Of a stretch of DNA of 34,721 bases, positions 1 through 8,750 are shown piece by piece. Below the pieces are notes generated by a model. The model had not been told where the DNA came from. It saw nothing but the letters and a program-made list of their open reading frames with translations, and ran no database searches. Origin of the DNA: Micractinium sp. NFX-FRZ (Eukaryota; Chlorophyta; Trebouxiophyceae; Chlorellales; Chlorellaceae); NCBI GenBank assembly GCA_029339195.1, contig JAPTJF010000571.1, positions 1 through 34,721 of the forward strand, written 5' to 3'. Every line of letters begins with the position of its first letter. Positions within the stretch are counted from its first letter, which is position 1. The translations under genes were made by a program, and so were the position numbers.

Positions 1-66
1 ACCGCCTTTGACGTGGTCTACGCGCTCAAGCGCCAGGGCCGCACCCTGTACGGCTTCGGCGCATAA
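1..66 (+). CDS. Histone H4, C-terminal end (5' part outside window)
   Basis: The first 63 bases read directly from base 1 as the end of the histone fold of H4, including VVYALKRQGRTLYGFGA, followed by TAA at 64-66. H4 pairs with H3 in the nucleosome core, and this segment is the last helix and the tail that touches H2A. Two residues differ from the usual H4 end: Phe instead of Met before Asp-Val-Val, and a final Ala instead of Gly. The rest of the gene lies upstream of the window. A histone-type 3' stem-loop follows 45 bases after the stop, so this is probably a replication-dependent copy. The identification is very secure despite the short length, because H4 is almost invariant. Confidence 0.95.
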   Translation, partial: TAFDVVYALKRQGRTLYGFGA

Positions 67-110
67 GCGCCTGTGGCGTGCACTCAAGCCTTCTTCACAC
101 AAAACAAACT

Positions 111-126
111 GGTGTTATTCAACACC
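111..126 (+). promoter_or_regulatory. Histone mRNA 3' stem-loop
   Basis: The 16 bases GGTGTTATTCAACACC form a perfect 6-bp stem with a 4-base loop, starting GG and ending CC. This is the geometry of the histone 3'-processing hairpin bound by SLBP. It is flanked by AAAACAAACT upstream and ACCC downstream, as in the canonical element. It sits 45 bases after the H4 stop. Green-algal core histone genes are known to carry such palindromes. Confidence 0.85.
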
Positions 127-137
127 ACCCTTTCACT

Positions 138-150
138 GGAAAGAGCAAGG
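138..150 (+). promoter_or_regulatory. Possible histone downstream element (purine-rich)
   Basis: GGAAAGAGCAAGG begins 12 bases after the stem-loop. It resembles the purine-rich AAAGAG-type element that pairs with U7 snRNA in animal histone pre-mRNAs. Whether green algae use a U7-type mechanism is not shown by the sequence, so this is only a resemblance. Confidence 0.3.
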
Positions 151-1265
151 GCCGCTGCTGCTGTACTGTTGGATGCCCGCATGCTGTTGCTTGTACACCG
201 TGCATCGAACGCTGTACCTCTGTGACTTGTTGCTTCCTCCTGGCCTGCCTGCCTGCCTTCTTGTGCCTCTCCCTCCACTCAGTCCCCTGGACCCCCTTGC
301 TGCCGTGCATGCCTGCCTGCCCCTGCGGTGTGTCGTCCATGCTTGGGCCTTGTCCCCCCGCGTGCCCTGCCTGTGCCTGCTTGCTGCCCTTGTCGTGTGT
401 GGAACCTTGCATTTGCATTGTAAGGAAGAGGGTACAAAGCAGGTGCTGTGCCGCACCTGCATCTGCCACCTGCTGGGCATGCCCTGCACCAGAATCCACG
501 CCGCCGAGACCACCACCCGCCAGCGGCTCTAGGCCGGGCCACAGCAGGCCGCCAGCCGCAGCGGTCCTGTGGCCACCACTGCCTTCCAGCCGCTCTGCTG
601 CTGCTGCTACGCTGGCAAGCCGTCTCCAACCCGTGCGGTGCTCTGCCTGCCTGGTGGGGCCCCTGGTTGTCCTCCAGAGCTGCCAGCGGCGGCAGCGCCG
701 CTGCTCGCCTGGCCGGCTGCCTGCCCTGCTGCTGCCTGCCCTCTTGGCTGCCTGCAGTGCCTTGCCTTGATGGACGCGCTGGCTGTCCTGCTGCGGCGAC
801 AGGGGCCACCGCACAGGTGCCTCTGCTGCACTGCTGCACCGCCTCTGGAAGGCTCCTGCTGCGCCAAGGCGCTGCCAGCTGCCTCCGGGCAAGACAGGGG
901 GCGGGAATCGAGGTGCCACTCAGCAGCTCCTGCACTGTGTGGCTCCGCCTCGCAGCACCAGGAGGGCACGCGGCAGGGCAACGGCTGGCACCGAGAGCAC
1001 AGCCGTGCATGGCCTCTGCTGCTGCTGCTGCCAGAAAGCCGCCGCTGCCGATCCTGCCGATCCTGCTGCTGCAACGGCTGTAGGGTCGGCCGCGGCCAAC
1101 CGATGACAGCCGCCTTCAACGCTGCGAGCACGCTCTGCATGCTGCGCCGCAGCTGGCCCTGCTGCGCAACCACACACGTGGGTGCTGCTGGAAGCCGTGC
1201 AGCAGCTGACGGGTGTGCCCACCCAGAGGGACACGTGATGCAACAACACACTGAAGCTGCACGCG
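151..1265. other. Convergent intergenic region, H4 / F-box gene
   Basis: This 1.1-kb stretch is rich in CTG/CAG-type triplets and short direct repeats. It contains several open frames, but I see no conserved domain and no convincing splice structure. It should hold the 3' flank of H4 and the 3' UTR of the minus-strand F-box gene. A TGTAA motif occurs on the plus strand at 419-423, about 350 bases after the H4 stop. I found no TGTAA on the minus strand for the F-box gene. Confidence 0.5.
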
Positions 1266-4200
1266 TCAGAACAGGTTGCCGCCGCTGCCCCGGCCGCCAT
1301 AGCCTCCTCCCCGCCCGTAGTACCCCCGGGCGCCTGGCCCTGCCCGCCGCGCAAGCTGCGCCGCACGCAGCGCCTCCTGCTGCTCCTACAGGCGGCAAGG
1401 GGGGACGGACGGCGGGCAGGTCAGAGGGAGAGGGAGCACACGATAGGAACGCACTGCGGAATGCCAGCACCGCGGGCATGGGCCGTAGGCGCCACCAGCC
1501 CCACTGCACTCTCACCCCTGCTGCCTCCCTCTCTTGAGCCGGAGCCCGCCAGAGCACAAGGTCCCACCCACAGGCAGCCCCACCAGGCACCTGCCTTACC
1601 GCCCAGCCCACTGTGCAGGCTGACTCAAACCGCCCACCCACCTCCAGGTCCCTGTTGTTTGCCTCCAGCACCAGCCGCTTGAGCTCCGCCTTCTCCGCCG
1701 CCTCCTCCTCCTCCTTCTGCCGCAAGTGCTTTTCCTACTTGAAACATGAAATGGCAAGCAGGGATGAAGAGGAGCAAGCAGCCTGCAGTCCGTCTCCCCC
1801 ACCCAGCTCTCCCCCTGTTCCAAACCTTGCCTACCACTCTCTGCCCCAACTAGGGATCCTAGGAATTCATTGCCTGGGGTCGTGGGGCAATCCACCCACA
1901 CCCACCAGGTGTCCACGAGGTAGATGTGGGCCCGTGCCGCCAGCGCAGCCGCCTCCTGCCCGCTGCCCAGCAGGCCCACAGCGGCCAGCCCATCCCCGAG
2001 CTCCCCATAGTCTGATGTGCACATGCCCGGCTGGTCCAGGAAAATGTGGGTCAGGGCGGGCTGTGGGTCGAGAGCAGGGGCAGAAGGATGTGGGTCAGGG
2101 CGGGCTGCGGCTTGAGAGCAGGGGCAGATGGATGAATTTCACGACGGGCTGCACGAGGGGCAAAGCGGGCCGGGAAGGGGAGACGGGCGGGCACTGGCAC
2201 AGGGCACAGGTGTCACCGTGGGCCGGGAGGACGGCGCTGGGCCAAACAAGGCGGAGGCTATTTCCCTCATATTTAGATTCCAAGCCGATGCACACCTGGT
2301 GGAGGAAGAAGCTGGAGGGCCAGGAGATGACGGCTCGGTTGGGGCCGCACACGCACTGCAGTGCCAGCGCCCGCAGGCGCGGCAGCACCGGGAGCAGGGG
2401 CGCCTGCCGCCGGGCGGGGGGACACAGGTGGGAGAGGAGGAGGCACTGTTGGAATGTGGCAGGCAGCGTCAAGTGCAACTCCCGTTCTGCATGTGATCCA
2501 GCTCGCCTGCAGCAGCGCCACCGCCAGCAGCAGCTGCACCCGGGGGCAGCAGCATGAGTGCCCAGCCCCTCTCCCCCTTTCGGGCCCCCCAGGCTCGCCT
2601 GACCCTCGAAGATGTCGTCCCACACCACCAAGTGCAGCAGCTCCAAGGTCTCCTCTGCCCCTCCCAGGTTGAGCTCCGAGGTGATGTAGGCGCTGGAGAG
2701 AGCGCCCAGCAGGAAGAGCTGGCGCAGGCTGGGCGGCAGCCAGGCCCCGGTGGCGGGCACTGTGGGCAGGCAGGCCTCCCAGTCTAGACTGCCCGCCTCT
2801 TCATTGATCGCCAGGACCTGGGCAGGGGGGCAGGCAGTGGCAGCTATACACACCGTGAGGAGTGGGTTACGCTGGAGTACGCAGTGGCAGTACAAGGTGG
2901 CATAGCGTGGCACAGCAGCGTGGGTGTGCCTGGGGAGAGGGGGCTGTGACAGGCATGCCGCACCGAGTGCGAAGCCAACAGGGCGCGGCCGGGGCGCCGC
3001 AGCTCGCAGCACGCCAAGGTTGGCAGCAGCATGAGCAGCAGCAGGGAGCATCAGATTGCAACTGATGGAGCTGCACCTGCTGCTCTCACCTGGAGAGCTG
3101 TCATGCCGGCAAAGCTGGGCAGCTCCTTGTCCTCTGCTGACTCCAGGCCCAGACGCAGCTCAGTGAGGCCCGCAAACGCTGCGGTGCCTGGCAGGGCGGC
3201 CCAGTCCTGCGGGGCTCACAAGGCAGGGCACGAGGCAGGGAGGCATGAGGAGCAGCCCGCGCAGCGTGCTGCCTGCCCCAGTGCTGGCGTCCCTTTGCAG
3301 CCTGCCTTCCAGCCAGCGGTGGGGCCCTGCAAAGCCTGCCCTCCAGCCATTGATGTGGCCCCTTTGCAGGCAGCCTTGCAGCCAGTGCACCAGGCTCACC
3401 TCGATGGTCAGCGGCGCCTGGTCCCAGCACAGCGCACGCAGCGCAGGGAAGCAGGCCGACAGGAGCGGCAGGTCGCGCAGCAGCGCCGCGCCAGCAGCCT
3501 GCTGGCCAGCACCCCATCCCCTGCGAATACCAGGAAAGTCGATGCGGAGCTCCCGCAGGGCTGGCCAGCTGGGTGGCGCCTCCTGCTGTGCCCCCTGCTG
3601 TGCCCCCTGCTCCGCACCCTGCTGTGTGCCCTGCTGCGCCTGGCCCCTACGGCAGTGCGCCACAAAGGCCTGCGCCAGGCTGCTGGCAACGTGGGAAGGA
3701 TACTTGGCGCACGGGCTGGCCAGCTCCAGCACCTCAAGCGTGGGCTGCACAGGAGGGGCAGGGGTGGGGTGGGGGTGGAGGCGGGAACAGGCGAGGGTGC
3801 AGGAGGCAGCGGGAGAGCGGGCGCTACTGCTCATGATGGCGCGGCATCTGCCCTGTGTTGCCTCCCCTGTTTTCCACTTTCCAAGCCCGATGCAGCCGCG
3901 CCCACTTGCCTGCAGCCGGTGCAGACCCAGATGGGCCCAGTCCCCCTCACCATACCCCGCCCCCTCCTGCTGCCCCGCCTCAGGCTGCCCCTGCACGGCG
4001 CGCCGCACGCACGGCTCCTCCACACGCAGGCTGCGCAGTCCAGCAGCGCGTGCGTCTGAGGCCAGCACCTGGGGAGAGGGGAGAGGAGCAGGACAGGGAA
4101 GGCAGCGTTTGGGTGCCTGTGCTGCAGGCAGCTGCAAGGGGCATCTGTCGCGTGCACACGAGCCACCCTGATTGGTGTCCATGCCACATGCAAACCAATG

Positions 4201-4577
4201 CCACCTGCAACGCCCACGCAAGCTCCCGGACGATCTGTGCGGGAGTCACGCAGGCAGGGTGGGCGTGCCTGCGTGCAGAAGGGGCGCAGGCGGTGCAGGG
4301 GCACGACCGCCGAGAAGCGGGTGCCAAGGGAGCCCTCCCGCCAGCTGCGCGCCACCCCGCCTGCCGCCAGCAGCGAGCGCAGGCCCTCGGCGGGGCCCTG
4401 GCCCTCCACCAGGTGCCGGCACACCAAGGCGGTGCAGTCCCTGGGGAGCACTGGGGCTGGGCCTGGGCAGGTGGAGGGGGGCAGGCAGGGCGGGGCAGGG
4501 TCAGGGTGGAGCTGCAGTGGCAGGAGGGCGGGGGGGGTGAACAGTGACGGCTCTGCCACTGGTGCTGCTCGCTCCAC
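1266..4577 (-). CDS. F-box / leucine-rich-repeat protein with coiled-coil and Gly-rich tail
   Basis: The gene has nine coding exons: about 4269(or 4218)-4577, 3910-4068, 3400-3744, 3090-3206, 2604-2817, 2296-2486, 1902-2060, 1642-1734 and 1266-1385. Exons 2-9 join with matching phase and give about 570 residues in total. The first exon holds an F-box-like segment (LPRDCTALVCRHL, then a conserved SW at the end of the helix), which binds Skp1 in SCF ubiquitin ligases. The middle exons hold irregular LRRs, seen as LRSLRV, LEVLELA, LRELRIDF, LTELRLGLES, LQVLAI, LRQLFLL and LTHIFLD. The end is a Glu/Lys-rich helix followed by a Gly/Arg/Tyr-rich tail ending GSGGNLF. Intron 2 uses a GC donor (CAGGCAAGT). 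The start is uncertain: either the ATG at 4575-4577 or an upstream ATG spliced in. The substrate is unknown. Confidence 0.7.
2045..2132. repeat. 44-bp tandem duplication over a splice acceptor
   Basis: Copy one (2045-2088) and copy two (2089-2132) match at 40 of 44 positions. Each contains a minus-strand acceptor followed by CCCGCCCTGACCCACAT. The gene model uses the acceptor in copy one, with the exon starting at 2060. Using the copy-two acceptor leads to an in-frame TGA, so it should be non-productive. Confidence 0.85.
3301..3399. repeat. Degenerate ~34-bp tandem repeat in F-box intron
   Basis: Three units built around CCTGCC-TCCAGCCA start at about 3301, 3335 and 3371 and abut the end of the exon at 3400. 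On the minus strand each gives a similar Trp-rich peptide in one frame, so the copies probably derive from one sequence. They lie inside the intron of the model. Confidence 0.55.
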
Positions 4578-4985
4578 TCACCATTGCTGGCCTTGCCCCC
4601 TGGTGAACGCCTGGGAAAGGCTGAAAGGTTCCAGGCAAGGGGCGGTCTGCCTCGGTTTGGCTCGAGGCGCAGGCCGTGCCTCTTTTTCACCAGACCGCTC
4701 CTTTGTAGGGTCGAGGGTGGGGTTGTGCGACAACAGGCATGCATGAGGGCTTAGGCTGCTTGGTAGAGTGGATGCGAGGCTGGAAAGACGGTCCCCTGCC
4801 ACCTATGGTGCCTCTCGACCTCCCTCCTGCTTGGCTTGCCCATCATTCTCAAGGCTACCTGACTGCTGCGGTGCTGCACTTTAGAAAGCAGCGTAGGCAC
4901 CTGCGCTCGAACCAGCAATCGCAGTGGCACCGTTCGCAGCCCAGTCGGGGGCCAGCAAAATTACAGACACACATCATGTTCATCC
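4578..4985. other. Intergenic: TruB 3' flank and F-box gene 5' flank
   Basis: Both neighbours run on the minus strand, so this 408-bp stretch should contain the TruB 3' UTR and the F-box gene promoter. No other gene is apparent. An ATG directly followed by a GTGAGT donor lies on the minus strand just upstream of 4577 and could be a spliced first exon of the F-box gene. Confidence 0.5.
4961..4965 (-). terminator. TGTAA poly(A) signal for the TruB-like gene
   Basis: TGTAA on the minus strand lies 20 bases past the stop codon at 4986-4988. TGTAA is the usual poly(A) signal in green algae. Distance and strand fit, although nothing shows its use directly. Confidence 0.5.
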
Positions 4986-7900
4986 CTAGTCCACCACAGC
5001 CTGCTGCTGCCCTGATACCTGCACTTCCGCCTGCTTGCCGCTCTCCACCGCTGCCTCCCCCTGCCCCTCCTCCTCCTGCCGCCGCCGCTCCTGCTGCGCC
5101 TGCCGCTGCTCGGTCAGCTGCGCCGCCAGCTGCTGCACCTCCCAAGCCCCCTCCACGCTATACTCCCCAATCGCCTCCCGCCGCAGCGCCGTGAGGTGTG
5201 CCGCTGACCCCAGCGCGCGCCCTAGGTCAGCAGCCAAGGAGCGGATGTAGGTGCCCTGTTGAGAGGAAGGGGGGCGGGCAGGGTGGGGCGGCGGGGGCAG
5301 GGAAGGAGAGGGATGTCAGGACCGTGCTTGCCGCCTCATGGCTGTGCCGTGCCGTTGGGAGGAAGTGGAGGGGGTGCTGCAGCACACGGCTCCCAATGCT
5401 AGACCAAGCGGTGCAGCAGCTAGCTGCAAGCGCAGGGCCCCAAGCAGCGCGCCCTGCTGTACACATACAAGCAGAGCAGCACGGACGCAAGGCGCACAAT
5501 GCTACAAACACACACAAGCAAAGGCTTGGCATGCACATGTGGCGCACCTTGCTGCACACAGACACGCAAGCAAAGGCTGGGCATGCACATGTGGCGCACC
5601 TTGCTGCACACCACCCGGAAGTGCACACTCTGGGCATCCGCCTCGTCGCGCCACAGGTCAAACCGCTCCACTGCAGCGGGCAGCCCAGAGAAACAGCAGG
5701 CCAGCAAGGGGGAGGCAAGTTGGCAGGAGGGGAGAAGAGGGCAGGAGAGGGCAGGGCGGGGGAAGGCAGGGCAGCATACCGGGGAGCACACGCACATAAA
5801 TGCAGCGCACAAGGGCGGGGTGCACGTGTGAAGGCAGGTGCACGTTGCAGGCGTGTGCGAGCGCATGATGGGCACCTGTGACGGTGCGCGGCTGCCGCTC
5901 CACTTCCTTGCCCTTGCGTGCCGCCTCGTACAGGCGCTGCCCGCCCACCTGCAGCAGGAGGGGAGATCAGATCAGCACAAGCGCCTGTGGCAGGCAGCAT
6001 GGGGAAGGGTGGAAGCAGCAGCTGCTGCCCGCTGCACATGCAGCAGGGTGGGGGCAGCACAGGGGCTGGCAGCAGTGGCTGCTGTACTGCAAGGGCGCTC
6101 GCCGCTGCCGGCGCCTATACGCCCCAACCGCACGCGCCAGTCGTCCTTTCGGGTCCTCCCACACCGCACAGGACAGCACCGCACTGTGCTGTGCTGTGCT
6201 GCACACCGAGGGAACCCAGCACACCCGCCCACCTCCCAGCAGCACACATTCGTTGCTCATTCTGGCCGCTACACACTGCAATGCACTGCGCTGCACAGCC
6301 GTGCCTAGGCTGCCCTGCACACACACGAAACCCAGCGCAGCCACCCAACACCTCCCAGCAGCACCCACCTTGATGGCAGAGTACATGGGCGGCAGCTGCT
6401 GGATCTCCCCCACCAGCCCCTCGCGTGCCGCCAGCATCGCCTCGTCTGCGGAGAGTGGGTGGGCAGGCAGGTGGGTAGATGAGCGGGCAGGCAGGCAGGC
6501 AGGTGGGGCAGTGCCGGCTGCTGCGGCGTTTGCACCTGATTCCTCTGCCATGTCCCCGCCCTCTGGTAGCAGCCTCCCTCCCTCAACTGTGGCCCTACTT
6601 CCACCCGCCCACCAAGCTCCAGCCCCCCACGCGTGACACGCCTCCAGGGCAACTGCCCCTCTGCACTCTGCTCACGCTGCCCGACCCCTGACCCTGCCCG
6701 CCAAATCAGGGAATCCATTCAACATGGCCTACATGTATCCGTGCTGTGGTCATAGAGCAAATACTGCTCTCAATCCCCTCGCACACGCCACCCCCCACCC
6801 CACCCCCACCCTCTGACACAGAACACAGCTACAAAGAGGACAGGCACCCCACTCGCTCGCACAGCCCCCACCCAAACTCTCACCCCACTCCACCCTCTGA
6901 CAGAGAAAGAGAAAACAGCTGCCTAAGCGGGCAGGCAGGCGGCCCACCGGTAATGTGCTCCCAGGGCGCCCGCTCCTCCACCTCTGTCTCCGCGTCGTAG
7001 CTGGGAGTGGCCTCGCCCAGGCGCAGCGTGCCGCTGTACTGCTTGGTCATGGCCATGAAAGCATCCACAGCCTGAGGGTTGAGGGCACACACAGGGGAAA
7101 ATGTGGATCAAACGGAAAGCGGCATGTGATTTCAGATGCCCCCACACGTGTACAACGCAAACAAGCTTCGCGGAAGCGGTGTGTGTGTTTGTGGCCGCCA
7201 CGTTTGCCGAGGGCTGGGTACAGCACCCCTTGTAGCCCAGGAGGCACCGACCTCCACACTCTCCGGCTCAGGCGGGCGGGCAGGCCCACCTTGGTGCCAC
7301 GCCCCACGCACACGATGAGCAGTCCGGTGGCCATTGGGTCCAGCGTGCCTGCATGGCACACACACGACGCCTCAGACATCACACGAGGAGCACTAGGAGG
7401 GTCAGGCGGCTCGGCGGGGCAGGTGCAGACGGTCAGCAGGCCAGTGTCCTGTTCACTGCAACATGCCTGCGGTGCATTGGCAGTCATGCGTCAACAAAGA
7501 GCTAAAACAGGGAGTGGCAGGTGTTTGGGCAAGGCAGGTAGGGCACCTGCAGCAGAGCAAGCCTGGAGCACTGACCGCCCACATGACCAGGAGGGCTGGA
7601 GGAGCTGGCCAGCCAGCGCAGCAAGCCTGCCCTCCGACTCCCGCTGCCTGACCCTGCCTCCATACCGTGTACACGCGCACACACGACACATCCCTGACCA
7701 CCACACCCGCCTCCCGCCTCACCTGCATGCCCCACCTTGACCTCCCGGCTCTTCTTGCGCAGCAGCGCCGCCAGCGCCCCCCGCAGCTTGCCGCACACAT
7801 CAAACGACGTCCACCCCTGCGGCTTGTCCACTAGGAGGACAGCGTTCTCCCAGGCGGCAGGGTTGGTGGGAATCGTCGGTGGCGGCACAGGCGTGGGCAT

Positions 7901-8065
7901 CACAATCTGCTTCGGCTTCTTGGCACCGCCAACGCTGCTTGCGGGGGGCTGCTGTTGTTGCAACGGTGGGCTTGCTGCCTCTGCCTGCTGCGCTGCTGCT
8001 GCGGCATCTGCGCTGGCGGTGGTGCTGATGCGCTGCCGCTTGGCCAGCGGCGCAGGGTCGGCCAT
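4986..8065 (-). CDS. TruB-family tRNA pseudouridine-55 synthase
   Basis: This enzyme class isomerises U55 in the tRNA T-loop to pseudouridine. Seven exons join in phase: 7723-8065, 7290-7348, 6948-7071, 6369-6445, 5876-5948, 5600-5670 and 4986-5255, giving 338 residues. Motif I is [14 protein letters not shown] (about residues 77-90). Motif II is [15 protein letters not shown], with the catalytic Asp at residue 118. Next come the conserved [36 protein letters not shown] and [12 protein letters not shown] segments. The body resembles plant and bacterial TruB. About 70 low-complexity residues precede it, containing a basic KRQR, so a nuclear or an organellar address is possible. The frame stays open upstream to an ATG at 8269, so a longer targeting sequence cannot be excluded. 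The C-terminus is a Gln/Glu-rich extension. It is divergent from the CINP-like gene. Confidence 0.9.
5515..5611. repeat. 52-bp period duplication copying a TruB splice donor
   Basis: Copies at 5515-5559 and 5567-5611 match at 44 of 45 positions. The second spans the end of the TruB exon (5600) and its donor. The first lies in the following intron and repeats the same exon tail and GTGCGCC donor. An older, more diverged copy is visible from about 5488 to 5514. Confidence 0.9.
6197..6372. repeat. Diverged ~115-bp duplication in TruB intron
   Basis: The segment at 6197-6252 (CTGCACACCGAGGGAACCC, then CACCTCCCAGCAGCAC) recurs at 6313-6372. There it runs into the donor of the exon ending at 6369. 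The splice-site end of the intronic copy has decayed. Confidence 0.65.
6806..6920. repeat. 84-bp period imperfect repeat in TruB intron
   Basis: CCACCCTCTGACACAGA followed by ACAGCT at 6806-6830 recurs with small changes at 6890-6920. It is surrounded by C-rich sequence in the intron downstream of the exon ending at 6948. Confidence 0.55.
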
Positions 8066-8750
8066 CCGTGACAGCAGCGCCCGCGGCAGGCGGCACACTG
8101 CAGGCAGCGGCAGCGGCGGCGCCCTGTCAGAATGGGTAGCGGATAGCGAGCACGTCGTCCGCCCAAGAGACTCGACACTCCCTGCGGTCACTCGCCTGCA
8201 ATCCGGAAGCCTAGCCGGGCGCTGGGGACACAGGCAAACATGCAAGACGGCTGTGCGTCTTGTGCGCAATGCAAACTTTCTGTTTCGTGGCTTATTGTAT
8301 GTGATGCAATAACCGGTTGTTGGTCTTCGCGAGGCAAATCGGCAACCAGCAGCACCAGGAGAAGTGACAGCAGGCTCAGCATGCGGGGCCTGGCTTGCGG
8401 TGCAGGCTCAAGGGGCCAGCAACAACCTGCGCAATCACAATTGAAAACTATATGGCCGGATTACACGACTGTCGCTGCCAGCAGCACTTCCGAGCAAGTC
8501 GTTCGTTCTCTCTTAGTAGGGCAGTGCCTTCACTCTGTACAAAGTGCGACTGGCAAGAGTAGCGCAATTTGCCCGGAGCCTATGCACGAGTTGTGCAAGA
8601 GCCGCGCGCCCGCTGCCGCCACCTCCTGCCGCCTCACTACAAAGGAGCACGTAACGCACCTGTGGGCACCCTGTCCCCCCTGCTTCTTCCGGTCTGGTCC
8701 CTCGCTCAGTAATCATATACATAGACGGAACAGCAAGCTACCAGTCCTGA
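8066..8750. promoter_or_regulatory. Divergent promoter region, TruB / CINP
   Basis: These 685 bp separate two genes read in opposite directions, so both promoters should lie here. The stretch from about 8280 to 8740 is less C/G-skewed than its surroundings, as expected of a promoter and 5' UTR region. I could not assign specific elements. Confidence 0.5.

Noticed and set aside
607..1725. Long minus-strand open frame of about 370 codons
   Set aside because: It is open because the region is GC-rich and triplet-biased. Only its upstream end overlaps a true exon (1642-1734) and the rest has no domain or splice logic.
3031..4059. Plus-strand frame of about 340 codons opposite the F-box gene
   Set aside because: It is a shadow of the minus-strand LRR exons, has no recognisable domain and ignores the splice pattern.
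4900..4925. Possible tRNA B-box (GGTTCGAG on the minus strand)
   Set aside because: The remaining B-box bases do not fit, and no A-box or cloverleaf could be drawn. No tRNA gene was found anywhere in the window.
5515..5611. CRISPR-like direct repeats
   Set aside because: There are only two to three copies, the spacing is very short and they overlap a TruB exon and donor in a eukaryotic gene.
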